64,000 nt of DNA from Diphasiastrum complanatum. Its lineage: Eukaryota; Streptophyta; Lycopodiopsida; Lycopodiales; Lycopodiaceae. The notes below the pieces were generated by a model, which was not told the DNA's origin, searched no databases, and saw nothing but the letters and a program-made list of their open reading frames with translations. The translations under genes and the position numbers were made by a program. Of this stretch, positions 11,011 through 21,654 are shown piece by piece (position 1 is the stretch's first letter; the number at the start of each line of letters is the position of its first letter). The stretch spans positions 558,001 to 622,000 of the forward strand of contig CM055097.1 in assembly GCA_029204225.1 (NCBI GenBank). The letters are read 5' to 3'.

Positions 11011-11160
11011 TGACATGTGTCACTCATACACTGGACCAATTGTCCCAGTGAGCATGGGACACGTGTCATGTTTGACCGGTCAACCCTGACATGTGTCACT
11101 CCTTCACTGGACCAAGTGTCCCAATGAGCATATGACACGTACCCGTTGACTAGTCAACTT
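11011..11160. repeat. Two-unit tandem repeat with palindromic cores, 76-bp period
   Basis: Both units start tgacatgtgtcact and carry a related middle, then end in a palindrome: ttgaccggtcaa in unit 1 and gttgactagtcaac in unit 2. Unit 1 also holds gacacgtgtc, a G-box palindrome. The palindromes place two W-box cores (TTGAC) back to back. Whether this is regulatory DNA or part of a decayed LTR cannot be told. Confidence 0.8.
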
Positions 11161-11529
11161 CTACTTTTTAGGAGGTCAGTCTAGCCACTCTTAATAAATG
11201 ACCCAGTACCCCATGCCAAAGCTAAGCACGAGTCTTTGGGGTCCAATGCCAACTAATTGCAGTTTATTTACAATTTACTTACAAAAGTCACCACATGCCG
11301 GTGACTTAGCCATTTCAGTAATTACAATAATTACAAAACGTACATGTCTTTGAAAACTGTAAACAACCAGGATAGGGAGTAGAGGCTCTAACATCCCTTC
11401 CCACTCATAAAAAGACATCGTCCAATACAAAATCAATGGATTATAAAATTTTTCAAAAAGCATGCAAATGTATACAAGCCAATATGCAATAGACATACAG
11501 AGAAATTTTGTATAGTAAATGACAAATAT

Positions 11530-12810
11530 TACAAAGTCTGGCTCTCCAATATCTACTCTGCTTCCGCAACTTTCTTTATTGCAAGTTGTAGTTTAGAATT
11601 ATGTAACAGTTTCTTTCTTTTGTACGGAGTCAAGAGCTCATAGTTTTCATGTTTGCTCAGATCGACATACGCAACATATGATGCAAAATGAGATGATCTG
11701 AGCATAGAATTCACTGGTCCATATCCTAATATTTTAAGTGCAATAGTTTTTTTTAACAAAAATTAGTTTATGCACCCTAATAAAATTATATTGTCCAAGA
11801 AAATGAGAAAGTGCCTTGATTGCCATAATCATTGTTTCACCATGTTGATGAAACTTTGAATGGGCAACACTTATTTCATTATTTTTTTCTTGAAGAACTT
11901 TAGATAATGCCCCAGTGCATGATCTCTTGAAAATTCTCCAGCAGAAGATCTCTGCCCTCCTCGACGAATTGCTAAATCATCAAGGTAAATTGTTTCCTGA
12001 AAAGAAAAATGCAAATGTAAGCTCCAGTATAAAATCTGACATCACAAATTAACTAGTACAAGACAGATACAAAACTTACGCATTCTTCTTTTTGGAGCAT
12101 TTCCTAAACAACCATTTTCAAGCAATATTTCCCTGAATAAAACTCATCCTTATTTACATCGTCAACACTAGGGAGAAGATCATCAGCATCACGATCAATT
12201 ATATCAGAAAATTCATGAAGCTCTTTGTTCAAATTGCAAAGAGTCTCGGCCTCTGTGAAATAAAAAAGATTTGATATACCCGATAATGTCAAAAAATCAT
12301 TATTATCTATATTGTAAGTAGGCAAGATGATTAGAGATTTATGGGAAGGAGAAAAGGTAGTGGTAGTTCTAGGGCCTATAAATGAAGCCCTATTTTAAGC
12401 AGGATCAAAATCTGTACAAACATCTAAACTAACGCCTGTATCAATAAAAAAAGATTCTATATCTACAGGCTTGGACTTGTCAGATTTTGTATTGTTGGAA
12501 GAAGCACTTCAGAAGTAGAAGGAGCGGCTTCTGAATCGTCAAAAATATTTAACAAAAGAAAAAAAACAAAGGCAAACTGAAACTCTACAAATCTACACTT
12601 TTTATTGTGTAATTACCAATCATCATCTACAGACTTGAAATCATCATGCAACTTGGTGAACATTCTGTCAAGCTTAGCTTTATAACTATGCATGTCGAGG
12701 TTCACCAAGTCCTGATAATGTATCATGTTCTTATTTTGAGATCTGAACAAGGGGGTACTAAGCAGAGACTTAAATCTGAGATAAATCTCAAAAAATGATT
12801 CCACACAAGG
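11530..12810 (-). pseudogene. Unidentified spliced coding blocks
   Basis: Several minus-strand blocks look like exons of an unknown gene. One frame (12804 to 12613) contains IYLRFKSLLSTPLF. Another (12325 to 12104) is acidic, with IIDRDADDLLPSVDDVN. It leads into a GTAAGT donor near 12078. The next block follows a pyrimidine-rich acceptor (ttttcttttcag, about 12000) and reads ETIYLDDLAIRRGGQRSS, then SKFHQHGETMIMAIKALSHF. The last is the 68-codon frame 11759 to 11553, ending in a stop. Frameshifts and stops interrupt the series. I recognise no family. It could be the downstream half of the uncharacterised transposon-like family at 13.8-15.4 kb, which is on the same strand, or an independent relic. 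Confidence 0.35.
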
Positions 12811-12979
12811 ACCCTCTGTAATAGAAGGAAAAACAAAAAAAGAGAGAGAAAAAACCGACTTAAAATACTCTATATTTTCACTAATAACAAATTGAAAAAA
12901 ATAGATAGCAGTCTGGAATCAAAATTAGACATTTTTAAAAAAAAATTACAGAAGAAAAGATTCTAACAAACAAATAAAT

Positions 12980-13255
12980 TCAGAGATTGGATATCAGTTT
13001 CAAGCGCGAAATGGAAGGTCAAATCACTCTGGAAAACACTATGCGCTCGGGACCGATATCAAGGAACCGTGTACCAGTTTCGAGCGCACATACAATAGTC
13101 AATGGAAATATGAAAAAGAACGCATGCTTGAAAGCGATATCCGAGATAGCAATATCGGTTTCAGGCATGGATGCACGAACGGAGGTTAAACGTAGAAACA
13201 TTGCGCTTGAAATATATATTATAAGCAGAAATCACAAAATTCTCATGAAAATTTG
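12980..13255. repeat. Short diverged subrepeats
   Basis: The motifs gatatcagtttcaagcgcg, gatatcaaggaaccgtgtac, cagtttcgagcgcaca and gatatccgagatagcaatat recur within about 250 bases. They look like degenerate copies of a unit with a gatat core and a TTTC-GCGC core. Such clusters often sit near transposon ends. Confidence 0.4.
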
Positions 13256-13363
13256 CACTAGAAATGATGGATTTATAAAACCAAATTCACACGTGTGAAA
13301 ACAGATCGAAAGGACACGTGTCACTGTTTGATTGACTAAGAATATTCTTCGTATAGATAATAA

Positions 13364-13823
13364 TTGATGCAATATATTGATAAGTTGAGGGATGCTTTCA
13401 TTGGCTCTAATGCCAATATTGAGGAAAAAATTGCTGATGTACATTCTAAATGCTTTTTTGATTTGTCAAAATATTATATAAATGAAGATGTGTATATCAC
13501 AACAACAGATCTATGTTTTTTTTTCAATTATCGGGAGAGCACCATTTTTGAGTTCTTTGACATTGTTGATTTAAGACTTGGTGTCGGGCATTGACTATGA
13601 TGATGAAGAAGGTATTCTGATTGGTGAGGAATGTTTGTCCTTGGCTATGACAAATGTTTGTGATCATGGACGAAGTTTGCCATATGATGAGAAATTTATT
13701 TCATTCCAGGCCCAACTAGGATTCCCTCGTCCATTGGTTATGAAATTTGCAGATGACTCTTCTTCAATAGGTGGTCACAATATAGATCATCCCGATCTAG
13801 TTGCAACAAATGATGATGATGCG
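13364..13823 (+). other. Unidentified plus-strand coding-like block
   Basis: Two overlapping frames (76 and 82 codons, offset by a frameshift near 13590) read like protein rather than chance. The first includes FIGSNANIEEKIADVHSK and the second DYDDEEGILIGEECLSLA and SFQAQLGFPRPLVMKFADDS. The second ends in acidic NDDD at a GTAAGT donor (about 13822). That fits an exon end. I recognise no family. It lies between minus-strand blocks of the uncharacterised element, so it may be captured or inserted sequence. Confidence 0.35.
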
Positions 13824-13847
13824 TAAGTTTAGAAGTTTTACTGTATG

Positions 13848-14086
13848 TTGTTACATCTTTTGCCATTTTCATGTAGTATAAACAAGGATGATTAGATGTA
13901 GCACTATGAGAGACATTATACATGCATTATACATGTTTTCAAATCACCCGCTAAGTGCCATTCAACATTAAAGTCTCCAACTCCTGGAACATTGAGAAAT
14001 CCTCCGTCCATATGGTCCTTGATGATCCTAGGGTAAGATGTCCTAGAGAATATCCATGATAATATATCACGATTCTCATTCAGTAT
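13848..14086 (-). mobile_element. Uncharacterised transposon-like family, copy I, conserved exon
   Basis: This exon begins after a good acceptor (ctttggacag) and is separated from the preceding exon by a 77-base GT-AG intron (14087-14163). It encodes ILNENRDILSWIF, IIKDHMDGGFLNVPGVGDF and NVEWHLAGDLKT. After a short local duplication that shifts the frame, it continues as MYNVSHSATSNHPCLYYMKM. The same residue order recurs in a second copy at 34728-34957, which shows that this is a real protein-coding repeat. The HPCLY stretch resembles half of a zinc-binding site. I can only say that similar SH-x-P-C-x-C blocks are known to me from poorly described transposon-like proteins. I cannot place the family securely. 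Confidence 0.6.
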
Positions 14087-14163
14087 CTGTCCAAAGAATA
14101 AAACAAACTTAAATAAGAATTCTTACTATCCATTGAATCTAATCTAATAATGAGAAAAATTAC

Positions 14164-14710
14164 CTGAAAAGCTGCTAACCACCATATATCATTTTTGGAC
14201 TGGACACTGAATCTTAAACTCTCCTTGGTCCAATGTTTGTGATAGTGCACCATTCATGAGAGTTATACTAACTCTCTCCATCTTCTGCCCTTTCACAATC
14301 TTTGACTCATCTAACTTAAGTACTATGATTATTTTACCATTCACCTTTTCTAAGGTTATATCATAAAATGTGAATGATCTTATGCATACTATGTTTGATA
14401 TATTCCTCTCTATCTTCAAGTGATATGACCTTGGGATAGGGACTTTTCTAATTCGAACTTGCTTAAAAGCTTCTCTAATAAGTTGAAATATTGTTGCATA
14501 TGCTTCTCTGCTAATACCTGCAAAATCATAGGCACTCTGAACTATAGTCTTATCTAAAATTTTCTGAATGTCCAGCATCAAAGACTCTGCAATTTGCACT
14601 TTGCACTGGAACTCCTATTGTTCATCATGATACACTCAATGGATTTGCCTGCCAATATTGAGCGCAACAACATTCCAATTGAAGCAATGTCCTTAATATT
14701 CTGATGAGCT
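14164..14710 (-). mobile_element. Uncharacterised transposon-like family, copy I, middle exon
   Basis: The exon is bounded by a T-rich acceptor ending TAG (14711-14713) and by a GTAATT donor (14163). It encodes HQNIKDIASIGMLLRS, then after frame changes SAYDFAGISREAYATIF, REAFKQVRIRKVPIPRSY, and near the end NDIWWLAAFQ. A 136-codon open frame (14599 to 14189) covers most of it. One frameshift separates this frame from NDIWWLAAFQ, so the copy is broken. The DFAGISREAY segment looks like a conserved helix. Composition is lysine- and isoleucine-rich, unlike the copia elements around it. Confidence 0.55.
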
Positions 14711-14814
14711 CTACAAAAAAATCAGAAAGTGAGTAGAATATCACAGTAGTTGAAATAAAACCATATGTCATTGATCAAGTTACAAAAAATCAGAATATGC
14801 TTACTTGAATGCAC

Positions 14815-15429
14815 GAATTCTTCTATTTCGATAACCTCCTTTGAAAGAGTTTGAATATCCTTGCAACCTTCTCGCTTTCGCTTCTTACTCCTAGCCTCCT
14901 TCTTCTTAGCCACTTCCACATCCTTCAGTAATTGTAAGTTTTCCATATGAATAGATTGTAAGATTCATTGCATTTGCTCTAGTTTTGATTTGATATCAAA
15001 TGTTATCTTTTGTAATGATTCATTATTTCTTTTAAGTTGTTCATTTTTCTCTAAAGTCTTTTGGATATGACAATCTCTATTTTGATAAAAAGAGGATATA
15101 CATATCAACTCACATTCTAAAAATTGAATTTTTTTCATAGAAAACTGATTTCCATAGTTTTGCGATCTCTCACAATATCCTAGTAATCTAGTATGTCCAT
15201 TGCATATCCGTGTAACTAGATGAGTTATTGAAGAGAATGTGGGATGAGTCAATGTGTTAGGATTTTGAGGATACAATATTCCGTCTGTCCACAAATCCAA
15301 GTTCTTCTTTTCTTCTGCCCTATAACGGGAACGATCATCAACAGATATTGGAATTTTTTTGCCTCCTCTTCTCTGTAAAGGTGCCAAATCATTAGGGATA
15401 TCCAAATGTAGATGATACAATGTCATCAT
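14815..15429 (-). mobile_element. Uncharacterised transposon-like family, copy I, N-terminal region
   Basis: A 154-codon frame (15429 to 14965) contains RRGGKKIPISVDDRSRYR, then NLDLWTDGILYPQN. It ends in a coiled-coil-like stretch (TLEKNEQLKRNNESLQK). After one stop the same frame resumes as MENLQLLKDVEVAKKKEARS with a basic cluster resembling a nuclear signal (KKKEARSKKRKR). It runs to a GTAAGC donor at 14814. Upstream is a run of T on the minus strand, so 15429 may be either an exon edge or the true start. Being on the same strand and spliced toward the next exon, it is likely the 5' part of the same gene. Confidence 0.45.
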
Positions 15430-15670
15430 CAGGAAAAAAAAAAAAAAACAAGAAAGTAATTCGAGGCATCAAAGTACTAAGAATAGATTTTTCAAAACAA
15501 AACAAAGTACTTATCTTTTATTATATTATATACTCTATACCATCAATCCATTGATTTTGCTTTTCTGCTTGATTCAAATTTGGAGATGTCACTCATATTT
15601 TCATTCCAATGTGAAGACAACATTCATATTTGGAGATGATTTGAATTTGGGGATGGCGCTCCTATTTTAG

Positions 15671-15921
15671 GTTAAAATAGCAATGATCGACTTATACAGT
15701 GCTTTCTTATTTCAACGGCACCACGTGTGCTTAGTTCTAGAGTTATCGGGCCATCTTTCTTTTATGAGCCCTTTGAGTGCTTTTAAGCAACTGATCTTTG
15801 TACTTACTTATTAGTCGAATATACGGTTTGTTGAGAGCAATTCTGTTGTCTTGTCTTGTTGCACTTAACATTGTGCTGTGGTGATTGATCCGGTTGGGTG
15901 TTTAAACTGTGTTTTCTTAAC
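15671..15921 (+). repeat. 5' LTR of copia element A
   Basis: The LTR is 251 bp and almost identical to 21393-21642. It starts gttaaaatagcaatgatcga and ends gttttcttaac, giving GTTAA/TTAAC inverted ends. It contains a G-box-like ccacgtgtgc. The first bases before it (ttttag) give no target duplication with the 3' flank. Confidence 0.92.
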
Positions 15922-15922
15922 T

Positions 15923-15935
15923 TGGTATCAGAGCC
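15923..15935 (+). other. Primer binding site of copia element A
   Basis: The sequence tggtatcagagcc lies one base after the 5' LTR. It is the standard plant copia primer site, complementary to the 3' end of initiator methionine tRNA, where minus-strand DNA synthesis begins. Confidence 0.9.
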
Positions 15936-17185
15936 TCTTGGTGGCTTGAATCACCGGACAAGAACAGAGAGCTGTGAATTCACAACGGTTTGTTGGCTAG
16001 GAAGCACAAAATCGAGTCTGTGGAGATTCGTGGAATAGCTCAAAATTGTAAGAAGATTCAGAGGTAGGGGATTGTCAGCTGAATCAGAGGGCAAGCAAAA
16101 AGTGAAGCCAAAAATCTTTTGAAGGGTTGCTTGGCATGTGTGATTGGTTTGAATCCAATCGAACACCGTTTGAAGAGCGGTTTGGAGCAAAACATTGCTT
16201 GTTGTAGGGCAACCTCAGCCAGATAGGAGCTACTAGTGAAAGCTCAGGGAAAGCCTGAGTAAAGCCCAATATATCTTTCTCTTCAAAGCTGCTAGGGTTT
16301 CAAAGTGCAAAATCGTGGATATCTCCTTGTAGGAGGACTTTTTCAGAGCTGTAAGTTGTTGAGGAAGGGCGCCCTAGTAAGGAGAATCAACCTGTAAGAG
16401 GCCGTGGAAGGCCGTGGATCAGATAGAGAGCTGGATCACGATTAGCAGCCAGAAAATCCGTGAGGAGGCCATAGCCAGGGGAGCTTGGAGAGCGAAGGAG
16501 GGAGGCAGACCTCGCGCGTGCCCAGTCGCGCAACTACCATAGCATTTGGAGGGGTCTAGCGCTTGCAAGGAATCCATTTCAGCGTGTTGAAGGAACCTCA
16601 ACCATCGGATCATGTCTATTGAAGATCTATGATGGAAAATGGAGGAATATAGGCCGTAGGATCAAGGGCCACCATTGGGATGCATGTGAAAAAGCCTGAA
16701 GGGGTCTAAAGTGCAAAGTGCATTGCAACTTCATTAAAAATCTTCAATCTGAAAAAATTGTTGGGTCCCAAGTTTTTGAAGGGTGAAGTTTCTTCACATT
16801 GAAGAAATAGTCCAAAAACCCAAATTGCCCTTATTTTCACCTCCTTTAGCCTATTTTGAGGCCAAACGAAAGGCTATAGCCTCCAAACGAAGGGCACCCT
16901 GACTGTACCTGCAAGTACGGTACACCAAAACAGAGTGATTGCCGCGGAAAAAGTGTTCGAAGCGCGCCAGAAGTGATTTCCCCATTCCACTGGGCAGGTA
17001 GTTGGTAGTTGGTGACGAGAAGCATTTCGAAAAGCGACGCCAGTTTGGCTTTCAATTTGGTGAAAGAGCGGCGGGTGGCCTAGTAAGCCAAAAATTGCAA
17101 GTCATTATTTGTGATTTTTCTGACATCACGATTGGCTTCGGCATACGTTTTATAGCCTACAGGTGGAGTTTCAAATAGTTTAGAG
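15936..17185 (+). other. Untranslated leader of copia element A
   Basis: About 1.25 kb separates the primer site from the gag ATG. Frames on both strands are short. I see no extra domain, so I treat it as leader. It is longer than in many copia elements and is G-rich in its first half. Confidence 0.6.
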
Positions 17186-18381
17186 ATGACAAACATCAAT
17201 GAGGCAATTTTGGGCGATGCAAGCAAACTTGATGGGGCTTCTAACTACAACATCTGGAAATTCAAAATGAAGAGCATTTTGATGGAGAAAGATAGATTGT
17301 GGCAGGTATTGAAATCCAACCAAATACCACTCTAGGTGATATGAGGGCCTTTTATAAAAAGGCGCAGAGAGCATTGTCCTTAACCAATCTTTCAATGAAA
17401 GACCATGTAATCACTCATATAAGTGATGCCACGACGGCTAGCGGAGCTTGGGAAGCTCTTAGAATGCAATTTCAAACTTGCAATCCAGCTCGGGCCATGT
17501 TCTTGAAGTCAAGATTGAACACAGTAAGGATGGAAGAAAGTGAATCAGTGGGATCTTTCTTCACAAGGATAAAGGAGCTAAGAGATCAACTTGTGGCGAT
17601 TGGAGAACCAATCAGGGATGTTGAATTGGTACATACCACAATGAGCGGTGTCTCAGAAGGGCTACAGATGTTTGTGAGCGGCATTGCTTCAAGGGAGAAA
17701 TTGTCTACTTTTGAAGACTTCCACAGAATCATGTTGCAGGAAGAGCAGCGTCGCGAAGTGGTGAAGTCAAGGCAAACCCCACAAGAGGATCAAGCCTTGC
17801 TTGCTAAAGGCAAGCAGAAAGGATGGAAAAGGGTTCCCAAAAAATCCAAGGATGATGATGAATAGGGAGAGTCGTCATCAAAAGGGAAAAAGAAGAAGAA
17901 AGGCAAATGTTACTATTGCCACAAACCGGGTCATTGGGCACGCGAATGTTACAAGAAGAAAGTGAACATAAAGGCGGGAAAAGTGACTCAACAAGGAAAC
18001 ATTGCTGAAGATGATGGAGAAGATGATGAGACAAGTGTCTTCTCATCGGCATTGGCATCCCAAGTTGATGATGGTGCCAGATGGTTCATAGATTCAGGTG
18101 CCACAAGGCATATGACCGGGAAACGTGATTGGTTTGAGAAATTCTCACCAATCCATGATGGGGATAAGGTCGCTCAAGCCAATGGGGAGGAATGTCAAAT
18201 ACAAGGTGTGGGCAATGTACCTGTACAATTTCCTGATGGTGAAATCAAGAACATCCCTAATGTGCTTTATGTTCCTAGACTCAAAAAGAGTTTGCTTTCT
18301 GTTGGTGTAATGGCAAATCAACATCTTAAGGTTGAATTTGTCAAGGATGGACCTTATGAGGGATATGAACCACAACTATAA
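17186..18381 (+). pseudogene. gag and protease of copia element A
   Basis: The ATG at 17186 starts a gag with YNIWKFKMKSIL, the usual copia gag opening. A frameshift near 17330 moves into a 188-codon frame with the UBN2-type gag core (MKDHVITHISDAT, FFTRIKELRDQL). A TAG at 17863-17865 interrupts it. Then come the zinc knuckle CYYCHKPGHWAREC (CX2CX4HX4C), the aspartic protease core WFIDSGATRHMT, and the NVLYVPRLKKSLLSVG segment typical of copia. Gag packages the RNA and the protease cuts the polyprotein. The frame ends at 18381 after a further shift. Confidence 0.92.
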
Positions 18382-21300
18382 AGTGGTGGGGAAGGGTTAT
18401 AGAGATAGTAATTGTGGCCTTTATAAACTGGATGCTGCAAAATCAGGAGAATATGGTTTGGCTATCTCAACAGCATTTCAATCTGAGTTGTGGCACATAA
18501 GACTTGGTCATTTGAACTATGGGAGCTTGAGATTGATGGCGAAGCTGAAGATGGTAATAGGGTTACCGGCATTGCAGGATGATCATCATGCAATATGTGA
18601 AGGATGCGTCATGGGAAAGCATCACATGGAGACATTCAAGAAAGGTGGAGCTGCAAGAGCTAAGAAACCGCTAGAACTCATTCATAGCGACCTGTGCGGC
18701 CCAATGAAGACCATATTGTTGGGGAAAGCATATTATTTTATGACTTTCATAGATGATTACTCTAGGAGGACATGGATTTATTTCTTGAAGAAAAAATCTG
18801 ATGCTTTTGCTCGCTTCAAGGAGTTCAAGACTTTGGTAGAGAACCAACTAGATGCACGCATTAAAGTGCTAAGATCTGATAGAGGGGGCGAATACAAATA
18901 TGATGATTTTGAGGACTTTTGCAAAGAACATGGCATCAAAAGACAATTCACACAGTCACACATGCCGCATAGTAATGGTGTAGCTGAAAGGAAAAACATG
19001 ACTATTATGGAGAGTGCACACTCCATGATGAAGCAAATGGGCTTGACCAATTCACTTTGGTCGGAAGCGTGCAGTGCGGCAACGTTCTTGCAAAATAGGA
19101 GCCCTACAGTTGCGGTTCCAAATGTGACTCCCGAAGAAGCATTTACAGAAATAAAACCAAAAATTGACAAGTTTTGTGTCATTGGATATAAGGCCTATGT
19201 ACACATGCCAAAGGAGGAGCGAAAGAAACTTGATGCCAAAGCAATCAAGTGTATCTTTGTCGGTTATGATGAGAGGACGAAGGCATACAGGTGTTTTAAT
19301 CCTGTAATGAACAAGATTCACATTAGCAAAGATGTGATCTTTGATGAAACGCATAGGTATGAAGATGAAGACCATGCAAGTGGTGAAAGCATCAAAAGAC
19401 TTCCCACAATTTTGGAGGAAGAAGATGCTCCACAAAATGATGCACGTGAAGACGAGAGTCGAGAGGGCGAGTATGAAAGGACACCACCTATTCAAGAGCC
19501 TAGGGGGAGGTACTTGCCAATAGGAGCAATAAAGGAGAAACCAGTTGGAAGTAAGAGACATTACTTAGACACTCCTTGGGATACATACTCTCCATGCAGT
19601 GTATCACCTGAATCTAAGATACCAAAATGGTATGAAAAGATCATGAAGGACACAAAGCTAAATCAACTAGGATCTACCACACAAGGAGAAGTGAGAAGAT
19701 CAACGCGGGAAAGGAAGTCTCTCGATCGTTATCATCTGAACTATGCCCTAATGAGTGACATTTTGAAGTGTCGAGAACCACCAACCTTCGATGAGGCAAA
19801 AGATCACAAAGAATGGCAAAGGGCAATGGAAGAGGAAATAGAATCTATCCACAGGCATGATACATGGGAGTTGGTTGATCTACCACTTGGAAAGAAACCC
19901 ATTGACAACAAATGGGTGTTTAGAACAAAGTTTCATGCGGATGGCACGATAGCAAAGCATAAAGCGCACCTAGTAGTGAAGGGTTATGAGCAAAGCAAAG
20001 GAATTGACCATGAAGAGACATTTGCTCCAGTGGCTAAGTGAACTACGCTATGCCTTATCATTGCCTTAGCATCTCATTTTGGGTGGAAAATTCATCAAAT
20101 GGATGTGAAGTCCGCATTTTTGAATGGTGACTTAGAGGAAGAAGTTTACATGGTCCAACCGCAGGGCTTCATGGCAAAGGGGCAAGAACAGAAGGTATGT
20201 AAACTACACAAAGCACTTTATGGCCTTAAGCAAGTGCCACGCACATGGTATGGATGCATTGACAAGTACTTTTTTTCTCATGGGTTTGTAAGAACAAATT
20301 CAGATCCAAACCTTTATGTTCTTATAAATGATGACAACATTGCCTTGATTGTACTTTACGTTGATGATATCATTATCACGAGCAATGATGAGAACCTCAC
20401 TCGTTTTTATCAAAGCCAACTTATGCAAGCAGTTTGAGGTGATAGATTTAGATCTTATGCACTATTGCTTGGGTGTCGAAGTATGGCAAACTGGCAGTGA
20501 TATCAGGTTATGTCAAAACAAGTATGTGGGCGAGATATTGGAGAGATTTCACATGATAGAGTGCAAACCTTCCATCGCCCCTTGCGAAGCTGGTAAGAAA
20601 TTATCTGGTATTGATGATAGTGCACATGTTGACGCTACTCTATTTCCTCAACTAGTTGGGAGTTTGATATATCTTACAACTACACGTCCTGATATCTGCT
20701 ATGCTATAAGTTTGATTAGCCAATTCATGTCATCACCCACTATGGACCATTGGAAAGCTGCAAAAAGGATTTTGAGGTATGTGAAAGGTACACCTAACCT
20801 TGGCCTAATCTACGAAAGACAAAGTGTTTTACCTAAGTTGTAGGGTTATGTTGATGCTGATTGGGCAGGAAGTATAGATGATAGAAAGTCAACAACAGGT
20901 TATGCCTTCAATTTTGGTAGCGGTTGTTTTTCATGGTCTAGCAAGAAACAAGATACTATTTCTCTTTCTTCTACAGAAGCCGAATATAAAGCGTTGAGTT
21001 CTGCTACCCAGGAAGCTGTTTGGCTACGTAAGTTGTTATGTGAGATTGGCATGAAGCAGGTAAATCCTACTGTTATTTTCTGTGACAGTCAAAGTGGAAT
21101 ACAATTGGCTAAAAATCCTATCTTTCACGCAAGGACAAAACATATTGAGGTGAAATATCACTTTGTGCATGAGAAGTTACAATCTGAAGACATAAGTATT
21201 GTACATTGTTCTACGTTATGACAAGTTGCTTACAAAAGCTTTAAGTAAAGAAAAGTTTGAGACTTTTAGAGCCAAACTTGGCTTAGATCTGGTTATGTGA
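18332..21300 (+). pseudogene. pol (integrase, reverse transcriptase, RNase H) of copia element A
   Basis: A 569-codon frame (18332-20041) holds the pre-integrase domain (LWHIRLGHLNYGSL, CEGCVMGKHH) and the integrase core, with catalytic D in HSDLCGPM, D in RSDRGGEY and E in NGVAERKNM. It then enters reverse transcriptase (WVFRTKFHADGT, HEETFAPVAK) and stops at 20039. Continuing frames carry MDVKSAFLNGDLEEEVYM and the catalytic YVDDI (about 20357), then after a shift the DIRLCQNKY and GSLIYLTTTRPD blocks. RNase H follows with [12 protein letters not shown]. The last frame ends LTKALSKEKFETFRAKLGL at 21300, just before the purine tract. These domains copy and integrate the element. The breaks make this copy inactive. 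Confidence 0.93.
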
Positions 21301-21382
21301 AAGGCCTTTACTTGTAATACTATCATGGAGGTATGTTCCATGAATAGAGTAAACTCTAAAATAAAGAGAGACGTTGATCATT

Positions 21383-21642
21383 GAGGGAGAGAGTTAAAAT
21401 AGCAATGATCGACTTATACAATGCTTTCTTATTTCGATGGCACCACGTGTGCTTAGTTCTAGAGTTATCGGGCCATCTTTCTTTTACGAGCCCTTTGAGT
21501 GCTTTTAAGCAACTGATCTTTGTACTTACTTATTAGTTGAATATACAGTTTGTTGAGAGTAATTTTGTTGTCTTGTCTTGTTGCACTTGACGTGTGCTGT
21601 GGTGATTGATCCGGTCAGGTGTTTAAACTGTGTTTTCTTAAC
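21383..21642 (+). repeat. Polypurine tract and 3' LTR of copia element A
   Basis: The purine run gagggagaga (21383-21392) primes plus-strand synthesis in such elements. The 250-bp LTR follows directly at 21393 and matches the 5' LTR, with about a dozen differences including one single-base gap. The next element begins within a few bases of its end. Confidence 0.9.
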
Positions 21643-21654
21643 TGGTAATGTATA

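Larger units (their letters stand above)
8753..11270. other. Repeat-rich non-coding stretch
   Basis: No protein family was recognised. Near 9.0-9.2 kb, short motifs such as attgtcgatttgag and tacatgtattt recur. A 108-codon minus-strand frame (10163 to 9837) is hydrophobic and AT-rich, with no known motif; I treat it as chance. Two tandem duplications (9714-9815 and 11011-11160) are listed separately. Confidence 0.5.
15671..21642 (+). mobile_element. Full-length but broken Ty1/copia element (A)
   Basis: The element has two LTRs of about 250 bp that differ at roughly a dozen positions (about 5 percent), a primer site matching initiator tRNA-Met, a leader of about 1.25 kb, a gag-pol region in the copia order (gag, protease, integrase, reverse transcriptase, RNase H), a purine tract, and the 3' LTR. 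The coding region is interrupted by frameshifts near 17.33, 18.36, 20.42 and 21.21 kb and by in-frame stops at 17863, 20039 and 20841. The LTRs begin GTTAA and end TTAAC instead of the usual TG...CA. I found no clear target-site duplication. It is old and cannot be autonomous. Confidence 0.9.

Noticed and set aside
10884-11138. Minus-strand 84-codon frame with repeated HWDTWSSEG-like phrases
   Set aside because: It is produced by the 76-bp tandem repeat. It has no homology and no start context of note.
16084-17395. Minus-strand frames opposite the leader and gag of copia element A
   Set aside because: They are shadows of the plus-strand element. The plus strand explains the region with a primer site, leader and gag.
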